A DNA stretch of 64,000 nt from Pyrus communis (lineage: Eukaryota > Streptophyta > Magnoliopsida > Rosales > Rosaceae): positions 10,871,853-10,935,852 of the forward strand of contig NC_084810.1 of the NCBI RefSeq assembly GCF_963583255.1, in the 5' to 3' direction. Positions 1-10,620 of this stretch are shown here, piece after piece. The notes under the pieces are model-generated. The model did no database searches and was not told the origin of the DNA. It saw only the letters and a list, made by a program, of their open reading frames with translations. The translations under genes and the position numbers were made by a program. Every line of letters begins with the position of its first letter. Position 1 is the stretch's first letter.

Positions 1-204
1 TGCAACGGCGTGCGTAGGGGTTATGTGCTGATTATTCTAGCAGTTTAGCATGAAATACTAGTGCAGCAATATTCACTTGGTTGTCATAAATTATATCCCC
101 TTACTAACACGTGTATGCAAGTGTCTTGGATGCATATGTAAATCTGTTGTGTGATTTAAAATATCTATGCTCATAGTTACCCTCTTTTTTTCTGAGAACA
201 TCAG

Positions 205-1785
205 GTTGGGCTTTGGATTTTTGGAGGAGTTTTGAGTGTGGATGCTGTTACTGCTGCTATTCTTGGATTATCTGTTCTCCTCGTGACTGGTGTTATTACA
301 TGGAAGGAGTGCTTAGCTGAATCAGTGGCCTGGGATACACTTACTTGGTTTGCTGCACTCATTGCAATGGCTGGGTATCTCAACAAATACGGTCTTATTT
401 CTTGGTTTAGCCAGACCGTAGTTAAGGTTTGTCTTTCTTTCCGCTTTCTGGTCACTTACTCGTGCATGCTTGTGATATCACCACTATTAAAAGTAATAAA
501 TGTAGTTGATTTCTGTGGTGAAAAACTTTAGGTCAGAAACATAAAATAGGGTTCATCCTAACTTAATTTATGGTCCTTTCAGAATTGTTTAGTTCACAAG
601 TCAATCTGCCGGTTATCCATCATCTGATTTCGGGATGTTTTTGTTTACTGGCATAAACTACTGTATTTACAATTTGCTAGATTATCTACTTCTATTAAAG
701 CATATGCATTGGCGCACTAATATTGTGTCTCCTGCTATAAGACCTCAACCTTAATGAATTTTCTGACGTGAGACTAAGACCAAATTAGATATGATGTGCC
801 CTGTGCACGCAATTTACTTTGATAATAGTGAGAAAACCAGTGTTAAATATGGGTTAGGATCTGGGGACATGCGCTTTTGACACCCATTTTATAGGGCTCA
901 TTTCATAATGTATTTCAACGATCTGAACCGTCTGTATTTAAGTACATCATTCCTAGATCATCCTTGCAAAAAAAAAAAAAAAAAAAAAAAAAAAGACAAA
1001 TCCAAAATTATTAACACATTCATTTGTAGTGAATAAAATGGACGAATACAGTTCTACAAAGAAATACTAAGTTTAATCCAACGGTAATAGATAACACAAT
1101 CAGTTGTAGTGAATAAAATGGACAATTACAGTTCTACAAAGAAATACTAAGTTTAATCCAACGGTAATATGGTTTTAGATTTGGGTGATTTTTGGTAGAC
1201 ATATCTTTGAGGGAAGACCTAAAAATAGAAGGTTCGGATTGTTGAAACACATTATGGAATGAGCCCCACAAAAACATGTGTCAAAATGTGGGTCAAAAGT
1301 GTCCCCAGATCCAACCCATTAAATATATGTATATATATGTATGTATATGTTAGAAATTCTTATGTTGAAAGTGTAGGTTTTACCTTTGGTCATCATTAAC
1401 AACTATTCTGCTCGTTTTACAGTTTGTTGGCGGATTGGGTCTTTCATGGCAAGCATCTTTTGGCATTCTGGTTCTTCTATATTTCTATTCTCACTACTTC
1501 TTCGCCAGTGGAGCTGCTCATATCGGTGCCATGTTTACAGCTTTCTTGTCTGTTTCTACCGCTCTTGGTACTCCTCCATACTTTGGAGCGATGGTGCTTG
1601 CATTCCTCTCCAACCTCATGGGTGGTCTTACCCATTACGGCATTGGGTCAGCACCTGTTTTTTATGGTGCTAACTACGTTCCACTTGCCAAGTGGTGGGG
1701 TTACGGATTCCTTATATCCGTCGTCAACATCATTATTTGGCTTGGAGTTGGAGGGATTTGGTGGAAGTTCATCGGCTTGTGGTAA
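205..1785 (+). CDS. DiT1: Chloroplast 2-oxoglutarate/malate translocator, last two exons (5' part outside the window)
   Basis: This gene exchanges 2-oxoglutarate for malate across the inner chloroplast envelope and supplies carbon skeletons for ammonia assimilation and photorespiration (known for the DiT1/OMT family). Two exons are visible: 205-426 (VGLWIFGGVL to FSQTVVK) and 1423-1785 (FVGGLGLSW to WWKFIGLW, then TAA). They join in phase 0 across a GT-AG intron at 427-1422. The encoded segment is a run of hydrophobic membrane helices carrying family-typical stretches such as VTWKECLAE, WDTLTWFAALIAMAGYLNKYG, SGAAHIGAMFTAFLSVSTAL and NLMGGLTHYGIGSAP. The reading frame is clean and the C terminus matches the usual family end. 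The transit peptide and first helices lie left of the window. DiT2 is the main alternative; the FVGGLGLSW and GVGGIWWKFIGLW wording favours DiT1 from memory. Confidence 0.95.
851..1318. mobile_element. MITE (hAT-like) inside the DiT1 intron
   Basis: The ends are inverted repeats: GGGTTAGGATCTGGGGACA at 851 faces TGTCCCCAGATCCAACCCA ending at 1318, and the similarity runs inwards for about 80 bp on each side. Both sides carry the same 8-bp direct repeat TTAAATAT (843-850 and 1319-1326), the target-site length typical of hAT transposons. There is no coding capacity. The inside holds a poly(A) run and two tandem 80-bp units. The element lies wholly in the intron between the two visible DiT1 exons. 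Confidence 0.8.
1012..1171. repeat. Tandem duplication, two 80-bp units inside the MITE
   Basis: Units 1012-1091 and 1092-1171 both begin TAACACA and both end in AATCCAACGGTAATA, with only a few differences. Just before them is a poly(A) run of about 27 bases (about 968-994). The duplication belongs to the transposon, not to the host intron. Confidence 0.8.
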
Positions 1786-2332
1786 AAGGTGTTGGCCATG
1801 AAAATCCGCATCGTTTCAGATGTTTGTTCAGTCAGATGCAGTTGTTTCACTTATTTCCGGGGCACTCTATGATCTTTCCCTTGAATTCTTTCACATGGAA
1901 ATAATCTTTCGTCATTTCAAATTTCAGGGAGATCTGTTGGTGAAAAATCGGTATACATAGGAGGTTGATTTTAGAGCAGAAATTAGAAAATGGAGCCCCA
2001 AATTTTGATGTAGCATGACACTTCAGTTGATGAATCGTCATTTGTTGATGCTTGAATGAACCCCTTATTTTCTCAGTGGTATGTTAATAGCGAAAGTATC
2101 GTACCTTCACCGTAGTTCCTTTAGTTTGAATGTACTGTGCATTATCTTCTTCAGAAATCTGCTCCAGGGACCAAAAATCTAACATGCATACTTTTTTTAA
2201 TTATTATTATTACAAACGAGATCATTATTTTAAGCTACACCAAGTGAATGGGAGGATAAAAAAATGTTTAAACCCGAGATGCTGTGTATTGAAGAAAACT
2301 ATCCATCAGGACAATCTAGTGTGTGTTGCTGC
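1786..2332 (+). other. 3' UTR and downstream flank of DiT1
   Basis: Non-coding DNA follows the DiT1 stop. It presumably holds the 3' UTR, but I see no single convincing poly(A) signal. Short open frames here have no recognisable protein. Confidence 0.5.
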
Positions 2333-3026
2333 TCAGATGCCACGCATCCATACGGCACGTCCAACATATTCAGCCATTCTGTCCCTACATTCCTGTAAAT
2401 TCGATGGATTAACCGCATTAGACATGGTGTTAAAACTTCTTGCGACATCGGCTCCCCCAAACATCACCAGAATCGAGCCATAAGCAAGCGATGCGCAAGG
2501 ATGCCCACCGTTAGCTGCGTGCATCAGCCATTCTTGTCCCAACACGCCGCTGGTACTTCCTCTGCCAAAGTAGTGATCCATTCCATGTCAGAACAAAGCC
2601 TCTTCGTTCCCCTTCTCCCGACAACAGTCCACGAGGTCCTGGTATATTGACTCATTTTCGACCTGAGGGAAGTCTGGAGCATCTACCAGTGACATCCGCT
2701 GGTATATTGACTCACTTTCATCGTTGTTATTTGTGTCGGAAGGAGGCATTTTTTGATATAATGTAGCACTTGGACTGTTTACGAGTGACTGAATGTTTGC
2801 TTGCGCAATGAACATGGATAGACTCAACTCCAGCTGCCTATTTATAATCCCTAATGCTATATGTTTCATAGTATGTACTTTTGTGCAATGTAAGCACCTA
2901 ATGTTGCAATTGCGCTGGGGAATTGCCATACATTCATCAAACAACTTAGAAAGTATAACATATCCCTCAAAGGCAAGGTTCAGATCGGATTTACTCCATT
3001 CAAATTTGGATCGATAGCGTGTGTAT
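2333..3026 (-). pseudogene. F-box/Sel1-like protein fragment (At1g67340/At1g67623-like), broken by one stop codon
   Basis: On the reverse strand one frame is open from about 3026 to 2333 apart from a single TGA at 2588-2590. Upstream residues include EGYVILSKLFDEC and SIYQDLVDCCREKGNEEALF; after the stop comes HGMDHYFGRG, then HAANGGHPCASLAYGSILVM, resembling the Sel1-like repeat with YG(M/I)I seen in plant F-box proteins of this type. Relatives have EALFRQGM-like wording across the break, so a CGA to TGA change is the simplest explanation. The N-terminal F-box is missing, and a stop lies just upstream of the readable part. An acidic linker carries the pentapeptide ESIYQ twice. Family assignment is from memory. 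Confidence 0.6.
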
Positions 3027-3203
3027 AATCAGATTATCAGATTCAAATTATTTAATTTAGCTTATAAATCCGTATTCCCATAACTGCTAGATACGTAATT
3101 GAAGTGATGATTATCTGGTTAATTTTAAGACCTATAATATATTTTAAAAAAAAAATTAAACATTGTTCTTTTATTTTATTTTCGGCTTTTTAATTCATGA
3201 CAG

Positions 3204-3663
3204 TAATGTTCTAAAAATTTCCGCTTAGCGCCACCTAGCCCCGCCTAGCCTCCTCCTAGACGCTAGGTGGCTAGCCACTGTCCTGATTAGTCCCTAGACA
3301 TTTGAAAATTAAGAAAGTGCACCTAGACGCGCTTAGGCATCTACCCAGGCTACTTAGGCACTCACCTAGCCTGTCTAAACCCGCCTAGTTGAATACTTCG
3401 ATGAACACTCATTATATACATGTTCCCCATGTTTTCAATATGTTTAAATACTTTATAATCTATATGTCATTTTATTTTGCAATTTATGTCTACAATTATG
3501 TGTTTTTTTTTAAGTATAAATAAGCACTTATTTATACAATATATAATAAATTTACTTAAATCCGCTTAGTCTGCCTAAGCCCCCGCCTAGGCCTCGCCTA
3601 GCTGCCTAGGCACTAGGCCCCAGCCCGCCACTCGACTAGCGCCTAGTGTCTTTTAGAACCTTA
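3204..3663. mobile_element. CGCCTAG-rich MITE (hAT-like)
   Basis: About 460 bp whose two end regions are packed with CGCCTAGGC-type words on both strands. The left terminus TAATGTTCTAAAA at 3204 and the right terminus TTTTAGAACCTTA ending at 3663 are imperfect inverted repeats. Flanks CATGACAG (3196-3203) and CATGGCAA (3664-3671) agree at 6 of 8 positions, like an aged 8-bp hAT duplication. The middle is AT-rich. No coding capacity. Confidence 0.6.
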
Positions 3664-3742
3664 CATGGCAATAAGTAGTTTTGTTTGTGGTTAACTTTAG
3701 CTTTCCTAAGTAAATAGTGGAAAATTTTGAGAATTTTCTAAC

Positions 3743-4059
3743 TGTTGTGAAAATGAGGATACGTGTGCAGTGGAACATAAAGTAAATAAGACAAAATATT
3801 TACGAGGTTTAGCAAGTGTGCCTACATCCTCGAGACAGTAGCAGTAGTCTCTCTCATTATCATATTGAAATTACAAAGTCATGAACACAATACATTGTAT
3901 CTATGTTTCTCTATTCTATCTGTAAGCTGATAGACCTTTATATAGAGAAATTATATCTTCTTTGTTAAGGTTAAGAAGTGTGAAAGTAGGCAGCATAACT
4001 TCAATATTTGTTGGTTGTCGATGGCTTTTTCTTCAAGTGGGTCATCCACCTTTATAACA
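3743..4059 (-). repeat. copia-type LTR fragment (317 bp, reverse)
   Basis: Read on the reverse strand it starts TGTTATAAAGGTGG and ends TTTTCACAACA, with a TATATAAAGG box and the words ACGAGGT and ATAAGACA that recur in the LTR at 15374-15718. Flanks CTAAC and CTCCC do not match, so I cannot call it a solo LTR. Confidence 0.5.
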
Positions 4060-5819
4060 CTCCCCTTGGAAGACCCTAAGTCTTTAATTGACCTTAGATG
4101 GTCCCACTAAATAGAATAAGCTTGGATTAACTAATTTGTCATCAAGCCAATACGCGATAGTTGGAGTGTTTGCTTCTGAAGGTGAATCACATGCGCTCCA
4201 AATGGTGATGGACCACATGTCTTAACCAACACACATGTATTCCTAATATATATGAAGATGTAGCAATGTATGTGCTTCCTTGATTGTTGTAGAATCAATC
4301 TATACAAATCCTTTTTTGGGAGTCATCTGTATACAAGCTAGAAAGATAATCAAATTTTGCTTCCCCAATAAGACTGAAGAGTCAATATTATGCTACATAT
4401 TTTACCCTATCTTAGTTTATTTTGGTTATTATTTTGGTGGAATTTTGATACTTTGTTATATATTTTCAATATAGGATTTCCGACTTCTTCGGAGAAAAAC
4501 GTGATCAAATATATGAATTTTGGAGTAATTCCAACTGAAGGATGTTTGTGAGTCTCTTATCTTGATCATGTCAAAATATCAGATTTTTCCACCCAACAGT
4601 TTATTCATGGCAATGAAATACAGGAGCAGCGCGCAGTGTTGTCAAAGTGACGTATTGTTGGCAATGAAATACAGGAGCAGCGCGAATTTTAGAGCCCAAG
4701 ATGGCCTATTTTTGGTTCGGGCCCTTTCTGGAGATGTGTTCAAATTGTTCTAATCTTTAAAACAAGTTATCATGGGTCAGATTTGGAGGAGATTTAGGTC
4801 TAAAACGTGGCAGATTTGTTCGATGGCAAATTTCTCCATGATTGACTAGGAGATTGTTTCTTAGTTTATCTTAATTTATTTTAATTCCTAGTTTAATTCT
4901 AAGACCTTTTATAGGTAGGTTTTATTTTGTTGTAGTATAAATAAGGCCGTTTAGCCATTATGGGGGAGAAGCACCAATTCAGAGAACTTAGTGAGGTTTT
5001 GACGATTTGTATTTTTCTTTCAAGGTGTTTTCTATCATTTTTCTATTTCAATAAAATCCTTTTGTTTTATGATTGTTCGTAACTAGTTTCTTTTGCTAGG
5101 GTGAGGCCACAAGCCTTAGCAAGAATATGTAGTTTATTTTCAATTTACTTATGATATTACACGTGCATGTTTTGAATTATTAATCACTGTGTTTAAATTA
5201 TCTAATTGTCTTAGTAACTCGCAACCATTAGGATATTTAGAAAAGAAATTTGATGCAATTTTGGCCGGAAGGTCCCCTGAAATTCGCGTTGGCTTCTTGT
5301 GGTTAATAATTGTAATTTCACTTAAGATGAACATTACGTCTTAAGGGTTACATGGTTTTTCAAAGTGCTTTCATAAAACTTAATGAGTCATTCATGTTCA
5401 TATTTGATCCGAACGTCCAGACGGGTTGCATGTTAGATATATGTTTTATGTTGGAGTTTCCAAGTAGGATATATATATTAGAAAAACCTAACCTTCAAAA
5501 TATGCATGGGTAATTCATAAGTAATTGGAAGAACTACATAGGATTGTTAAAGTGACTGTGAAACCCTAGTGTCCTTTTAAGTTGATTTTCTTTAAATTGT
5601 TTTCTAGTTGATTTATTTAATTGTTTTTAATATTTTAAGTCACAAACTCAACTTTTTCCAAACTTTGTTTTAAATAATTAATTAAGAGTTGGTTTTAAAT
5701 ATAAATTATTCATCCAATCCATGTGGAAATAACCTTACTTGAGCTGCTATACTATGATAACCTTGTTTTCTTGCAAGTATGTTTAAGTGTTTTTATCCTT
5801 ATTTTTGCAGGTGGTAAGA
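4060..5819. other. Repeat-derived spacer, no gene recognised
   Basis: About 1.8 kb of non-coding DNA. It has a 25-bp word duplicated 51 bp apart at 4608-4633 and 4659-4684 (TGGCAATGAAATACAGGAGC and onwards). A promoter-like stretch near 4935 (TATAAATAAGGC) is followed by AATAAAAT near 5050, an arrangement typical of an LTR with TATA box and polyadenylation signal. I could not define its ends. Confidence 0.35.
4608..4684. repeat. Direct repeat, 26 bp twice, 51-bp period
   Basis: The word TGGCAATGAAATACAGGAGC plus AGCGCG occurs at 4608-4633 and 4659-4684. A local duplication without visible function. Confidence 0.7.
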
Positions 5820-6176
5820 ATCCTATCAAAGACCATGGCTATCAATGAGTTCTTTGGAATAGAACAAGCACATGTCTATAATTTCCTAGAGATATCAATA
5901 GATAAACTTTATTTCATTGCAATACCCATTTGTTGGTATTGTGCTCCACAGGAAATGTAACATCTGATTCAGTGTATTGTACTAAATACATGAAGGCACA
6001 TACTTCACTAAGATATGATACTTCTAGACCAATTATCAATTCATCATTTCCCTCACGAGGATGAATGATCTTTCTTAGTGTCTAAATATTGGTTAATCAT
6101 TTGAGTATATAACTCAAAATCTTCAATCCATATGGTTCTTTAATACCATAAGCATTTCGATGGATAAGATTCATTG
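5820..6176 (-). pseudogene. copia RT/RNase H remnant, downstream half (reverse strand)
   Basis: The reverse-strand translation gives a degenerate copia pol sequence. DELIGLEVSYLSEVCAFMYL near 6000-6070 resembles the copia block ELLGPEVPYLSAIGALMYL that follows the reverse transcriptase, once a frame shift and stops are ignored. It continues the remnant at 10169-10620; the 6177-10168 element separates the halves. No intact frame remains. Confidence 0.55.
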
Positions 6177-6204
6177 TGAGACCCCGTATTTTAAAATTAA
6201 ATGT

Positions 6205-6235
<31 letters not shown>

Positions 6236-6697
6236 CATATATTTCTATTTTGTTAGGGTGGGTGTATTAGAAACCCAGTTTGATTTAAAGGTCCAGTATA
6301 CCTATTATTCTCAACCCATCCAAAACAGATACCTCTTCTCCATTCTCAGTCACCTTCTTCTTGTCTCTAGAATTGTTGACCGTGTTGCAACATGCCTAGT
6401 TTGCATAAGAAGTGTTGACAGAACGCTCTACCATGCATATTATTTGAAGTTATTAGTTGGACATGTCAATCATATTAGCTATGCATTCGACACCTTGTAC
6501 ATGCAATGCCTTAGTCATCTTTAGCTGCAAAACCATCCAGTTGGAAGCAAGTTTGACACCGCTTAATTCTACTATAAATAAAGGCTTATATTTCATTCTT
6601 TCATTCACCACTTTAGGAAACATATGTTTGCTACTAAGAAGCCATGCATGTATGCATGCATGGTTCGTGTATATGTGTGTGTGTATATATTACATTA

Positions 6698-6737
<40 letters not shown>

Positions 6738-7636
6738 CACACTCGTGTGTGTGTGTTATAGAGAGAGAGATTAGAAAAGACAATAGAGTGGAAGAAATAC
6801 ATGGCATTAGGAGTGATCAAGGAACTTGCTCAAGTACGTAGAGTTTAGTTATTGCGGTAGTGATGTGGATCTTCGTTTCAACTTTGGAATTGATGTAGGG
6901 ATTTCCTGGGGAACTTATCACCAATGGGGAACTTGTCTTATTTAAGTTTTGTGAAATATGTGTTATACTTGATATACCTCTATAATTGATATAATTGCGG
7001 TTATTGGAATATGATTTATATTATTGTTATTATTGATAATGAGGATATTGTGGTAATATTGCTTATATGCACATGTCATTGCATATTGGAGTGGATGGAT
7101 TTTATGCGTTAATTTCGAGATGGCGACCAAGAGAAGAATGAGTTGATTGAGTTACGTGGGTTAGTTTATATAATAGAGCATTGGGACCACCGTTGCAATG
7201 GTAAAATGCATGGTATGGAACATGTAGGTTCGCATGTTTTATTATATAAATTAATGGGCTGGGTAATTGAAGTTAAGCTACATTCATGGAATATAAATTA
7301 TATTTGATAACATGTTATAATTGATTACGTGTTGTTTGACACTTGGTTTAGCCATGACAATTATTCTTGATAAGACATATGTCCCTATTAAGTTATGATT
7401 TCGTTCACCCTATACATTTTAGTCCTTGCAAGTTCGGTACAAGATTAACAAAGGGTAGACGAGTTGAGCTTGTGTTAGATGAGATATTTTAAGGATTTTA
7501 TTTATTTCTAGACACCTTGTAAAGATTTTGGAGTTATTTTTTTAAGAGAAGTTAGTTTTCCGTTTTATTTTTACTTTTATTTGTGCGCTGGGCGTCAGGT
7601 TTATTTTTCTGCTAACCCCGAGTCTGGGGCATGACA
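6177..7636 (+). repeat. 5' LTR, internally deleted (about 1.46 kb)
   Basis: Aligned by eye with 7768-10168 this copy lacks about 860 bp corresponding to roughly 7920-8780 and about 110 bp near 9510-9650. It contains (ATT)n at 6206-6232 and an (AT)n tract near 6690-6740, followed by (GT)n and (AG)n. Whether the difference is deletion here or insertion in the other copy is not decided by this window alone. Confidence 0.7.
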
Positions 7637-7767
7637 GAATGGTATGAAAGCCCAATTATTAGACACCCTTGGAAACTGTAGGACAAGATTACTTGAAGTT
7701 CATTAGTTTTGAACGAAAAGAGTTCGGTTTAGTAAATTTCAAGGATGAAATTTTTTTGAGGAGGGTA

Positions 7768-10168
7768 TGAGATCCTATGTTTTAAAATTAAATGTTTATT
7801 ATTATTATTATTATTATTATTTTGTTAGGGTGGGTGTTTGAAACGCAGTTTGATATAAAGGTCTAGTATACCTATTATTCTCAGCCCATCCAAAACAGAT
7901 ACCACTCTACCATTCTCAGTTAGGAGCTAGGAAATATTCGGTAGATAGGTTAAGCTAAAAGGTTTGAATTTATGAAAATTTGAAGAGAAATGGTAAGGAG
8001 ACTCTCAAAAGTAGGACTCCATAGACTCTGTCAACTCATATTTTTGGCATAATTCTCGTGCCAACATTATTAAATATTTTGTTAAAAACAGAAGGTGACG
8101 GAGAGTCTACAAAGACTTTCCCTTGGAGAGTCTCCTTGAAGCATTTCTCAAATTGAAATTCACATTTGACAGTCGTGTGTGAGTGATAGGAATTAGATTC
8201 TCTACCTTCCTAATCTCTATCCCTTTCCATTCCCTCTTATTTTAACGGTTGCGATTACGCTATGTCTACATCTTGTTTTGAATTTTTTATATAGAGAATA
8301 AGAGAAAAAGAAAAGTGAGATGAGAGGATGGGAGATGATGGTAATAGGAGGAGAGAAAATCCTACTCAGACATGTTATAGACCTTTAGACCTCAAAATGT
8401 CACGTTTTCTAGGCTTTAGACTTTAGAACTTTCAAATCAAATCAATAAAATAAATATTTTTTATTCCTTGGAACCTTGGAAACATTTAAGATAACTATAT
8501 TAAACGAATAAAATAATCAATTGAAAGTTAATAAATATTCTTTACATCGAAAGTTGTAATTTTATACTATTAAATTCTTGGGGTGATCAATTTATTTAAC
8601 ATTTATTAATTCTTATTTTTTCTAAAAAAGTCATATAGTTGAAAATTTTCATTTGCTAGGTTATCCATGACAATTAACAATCATAAAATAGTCGAATCAA
8701 TTAGTATTTTTAAATTTAAAGAACTAAAACTCTCCTTATGCTACAGTCCACCGGAACCTTGTACTTGGCTCTGCCGATGCTTCTTGCCCCTATAATCGTT
8801 GACGGTGTTGCAACGTGCCTAGTTTATATGATAAGTGCTGACAAAGCAGTCTAATATGCACATTATTTGAAGCTATTAGTTGGACATGTCAATCATATTA
8901 GCTATGTATTCGACACCTTGTATTGCAATGCCTTAGTCATCTTTAGCGGCAAAACTATCCAATTGGAAGCAAAGTTTGACACCGCCTAATTCTAGTATAA
9001 ATAGAGGCTTATATTTCATTCTTCATTCACCACTTTAGGAAACATATGTTGGCTACTGAGAAGCCATGCATGTATGCATGAATGTTCTGTGTATACGTGT
9101 GTATATATATTACATTATATATATATATGTGTGTGTGTGTGTGTTAGGGAGAGAGAGAGAGAGAGAGAGATTAGAAAAGAAAATAGAGTGGAAGAAATAC
9201 ATGGCATTAGGAGTGATCAAGGAGCTTGCTCAAGTATGTGGAGCTTAGTTATTGCAGTAGTGACGTGAATCTTCGTTTTAGCTTTGGAATCGAGGTAGGG
9301 ATTTCTTGGGGAACTTATCACCATTGGGGTATTTGTCTTGTTTAAGCTTTGTGAAATATGTGTTATACTTGATATACCTCTATAATTGATATAATTACGG
9401 ATATTGGGATATGATTTATATTACTGTTATTGTTGATAATGTGGATATTGTGGTAATATTGATTATATACACATGTCATTGCATATTGGAGTGGATGGAT
9501 TTTATTGGTTATTCAAGATTGGGATAGAAAATGGAAATATTCTTTTGTGTGGTTGAGTTCGACTCTCGTAGGGACCAGTAAGGGTGACAAAAGTGAAATT
9601 ATAAGAATGGTATGAAGTAGTGGAGACTTTGGTGACCGAGAGAAGAACAAGACGACCAACAAAATGGAAAATTTGGGTTGATTGAGTTACGGGGGTTAGT
9701 TTATATAATAAAGCATTTGGACCACTATTGCAATGGTAAAATGCATGGTATGGGACATGCAGGTTTGTGTGTTTTGTTATATAAATTAATGGGCTGGGTA
9801 ATTGAAGTAAGTTGCACTCATGGACTATAATTTATATTTGATAACATGTTATAATTCATTATGTGTTTTAGGACACTTGGTTTAGCCATGACAATTATCC
9901 TTGATAAGACTTATGTCCCTACTGAGCTGTGATTTTGCTCACCCTATAAATTTAGGCCTTGCAAGTTTGGTACAAGATTAATGAAGGGTAAACGAGTTGA
10001 GGTTGTGTTAGACGAGGGATTTCAAGGATTTTATTTATTTATGGATACCTTGTATAGATTTTGGATTTATTTTTTAAGAGAAGTTTGTTTCCTATTCTAT
10101 TTTTACTTTTATTCACACATCGGGCACCGGGTTTATTTCTCTGCCGACCCCATTTCCAGGGTGTGACA
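7768..10168 (+). repeat. 3' LTR, longer copy (about 2.4 kb)
   Basis: It starts TGAGATCCTATG and ends GGGTGTGACA. It shares extended blocks with the 5' LTR: the CCTATTATTCTCA block near 7870, the GTTGCAACGTGCC block near 8805, and the GAGTGGATGGATTTTAT block near 9490. It has (AT)n, (GT)n and (AG)n tracts at about 9115-9170. Short open frames inside are microsatellite translations. Confidence 0.7.
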
Positions 10169-10620
10169 TTCGTGTTGCCATATTGTTCAATCTGCAACTC
10201 GAGATAATATTCCTTTGAACACTTTATAATTTTTTTAGACTTTTCAGGAGTCCCAATCTAATATCAACTCTTGCAAAAGATTTAGTACATTGCAACAATA
10301 TCATAATGATAGTAGTCACTAATGCAATTTATTTCATTTATTGGTATTGAGTACATAATTTATGCTTTACGCTTCCAGGACTTTCTTCAAGCAATTTGAG
10401 TCCTTTAGGGATTTTCTACACTCCATGACACATTCTCTTTTGAAATTTATACAAAGAAACTTGCTTCCATTTATACTTGAGGGATTTACTTATGGAGATA
10501 TGCTTCAGGCATTTCATAAAGTTTCGTGTAATATATAATTCTCCATTTAAATAAACAAGTTTCACAATGAGAAATCATGTTTACAAGAGTATATCACAAG
10601 TTCAGGTTTCAACTAGGAAC
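10169..10620 (-). pseudogene. copia reverse-transcriptase remnant, upstream half (reverse strand)
   Basis: Reverse-strand pieces include KLYEMPEAY near 10500-10520 and LELQIEQYGN near 10190-10215. These resemble the copia RT stretches (K)MPE(A/G)F and LGLQIE that frame the second half of the RT domain. Many stops and shifts are present. The reading resumes at 6176 after the LTR element. Confidence 0.5.

Larger units (their letters stand above)
6177..10168 (+). mobile_element. Non-autonomous LTR element with long LTRs and a ~131-bp interior
   Basis: Two long direct repeats begin TGAGACCCCGTA (6177) and TGAGATCCTATG (7768) and end CATGACA (7636) and TGTGACA (10168). Between them lies a primer-binding-site-like TGGTATGAAAGCCC (7640-7653; compare TGGTATCAGAGCC of initiator-Met elements) and a purine-rich tract GAGGAGGG just before the second LTR, which sets the plus orientation. 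No gag or pol is present. Flanks CATTG and TTCGT do not form a clean 5-bp duplication. The element splits a reverse copia pol remnant. Confidence 0.75.

Noticed and set aside
3738..4064. Solo LTR with target duplication at 3743-4059
   Set aside because: Flanks CTAAC and CTCCC agree at only 3 of 5 positions, so the status is left open.
6201..6841. Short forward frames with Ile/Tyr runs
   Set aside because: Translations of (ATT)n and (AT)n microsatellites inside an LTR.
6172..10173. Target duplication for the long-LTR element
   Set aside because: CATTG and TTCGT do not match; a CATTC variant would require the LTR to end before its conserved TGACA.
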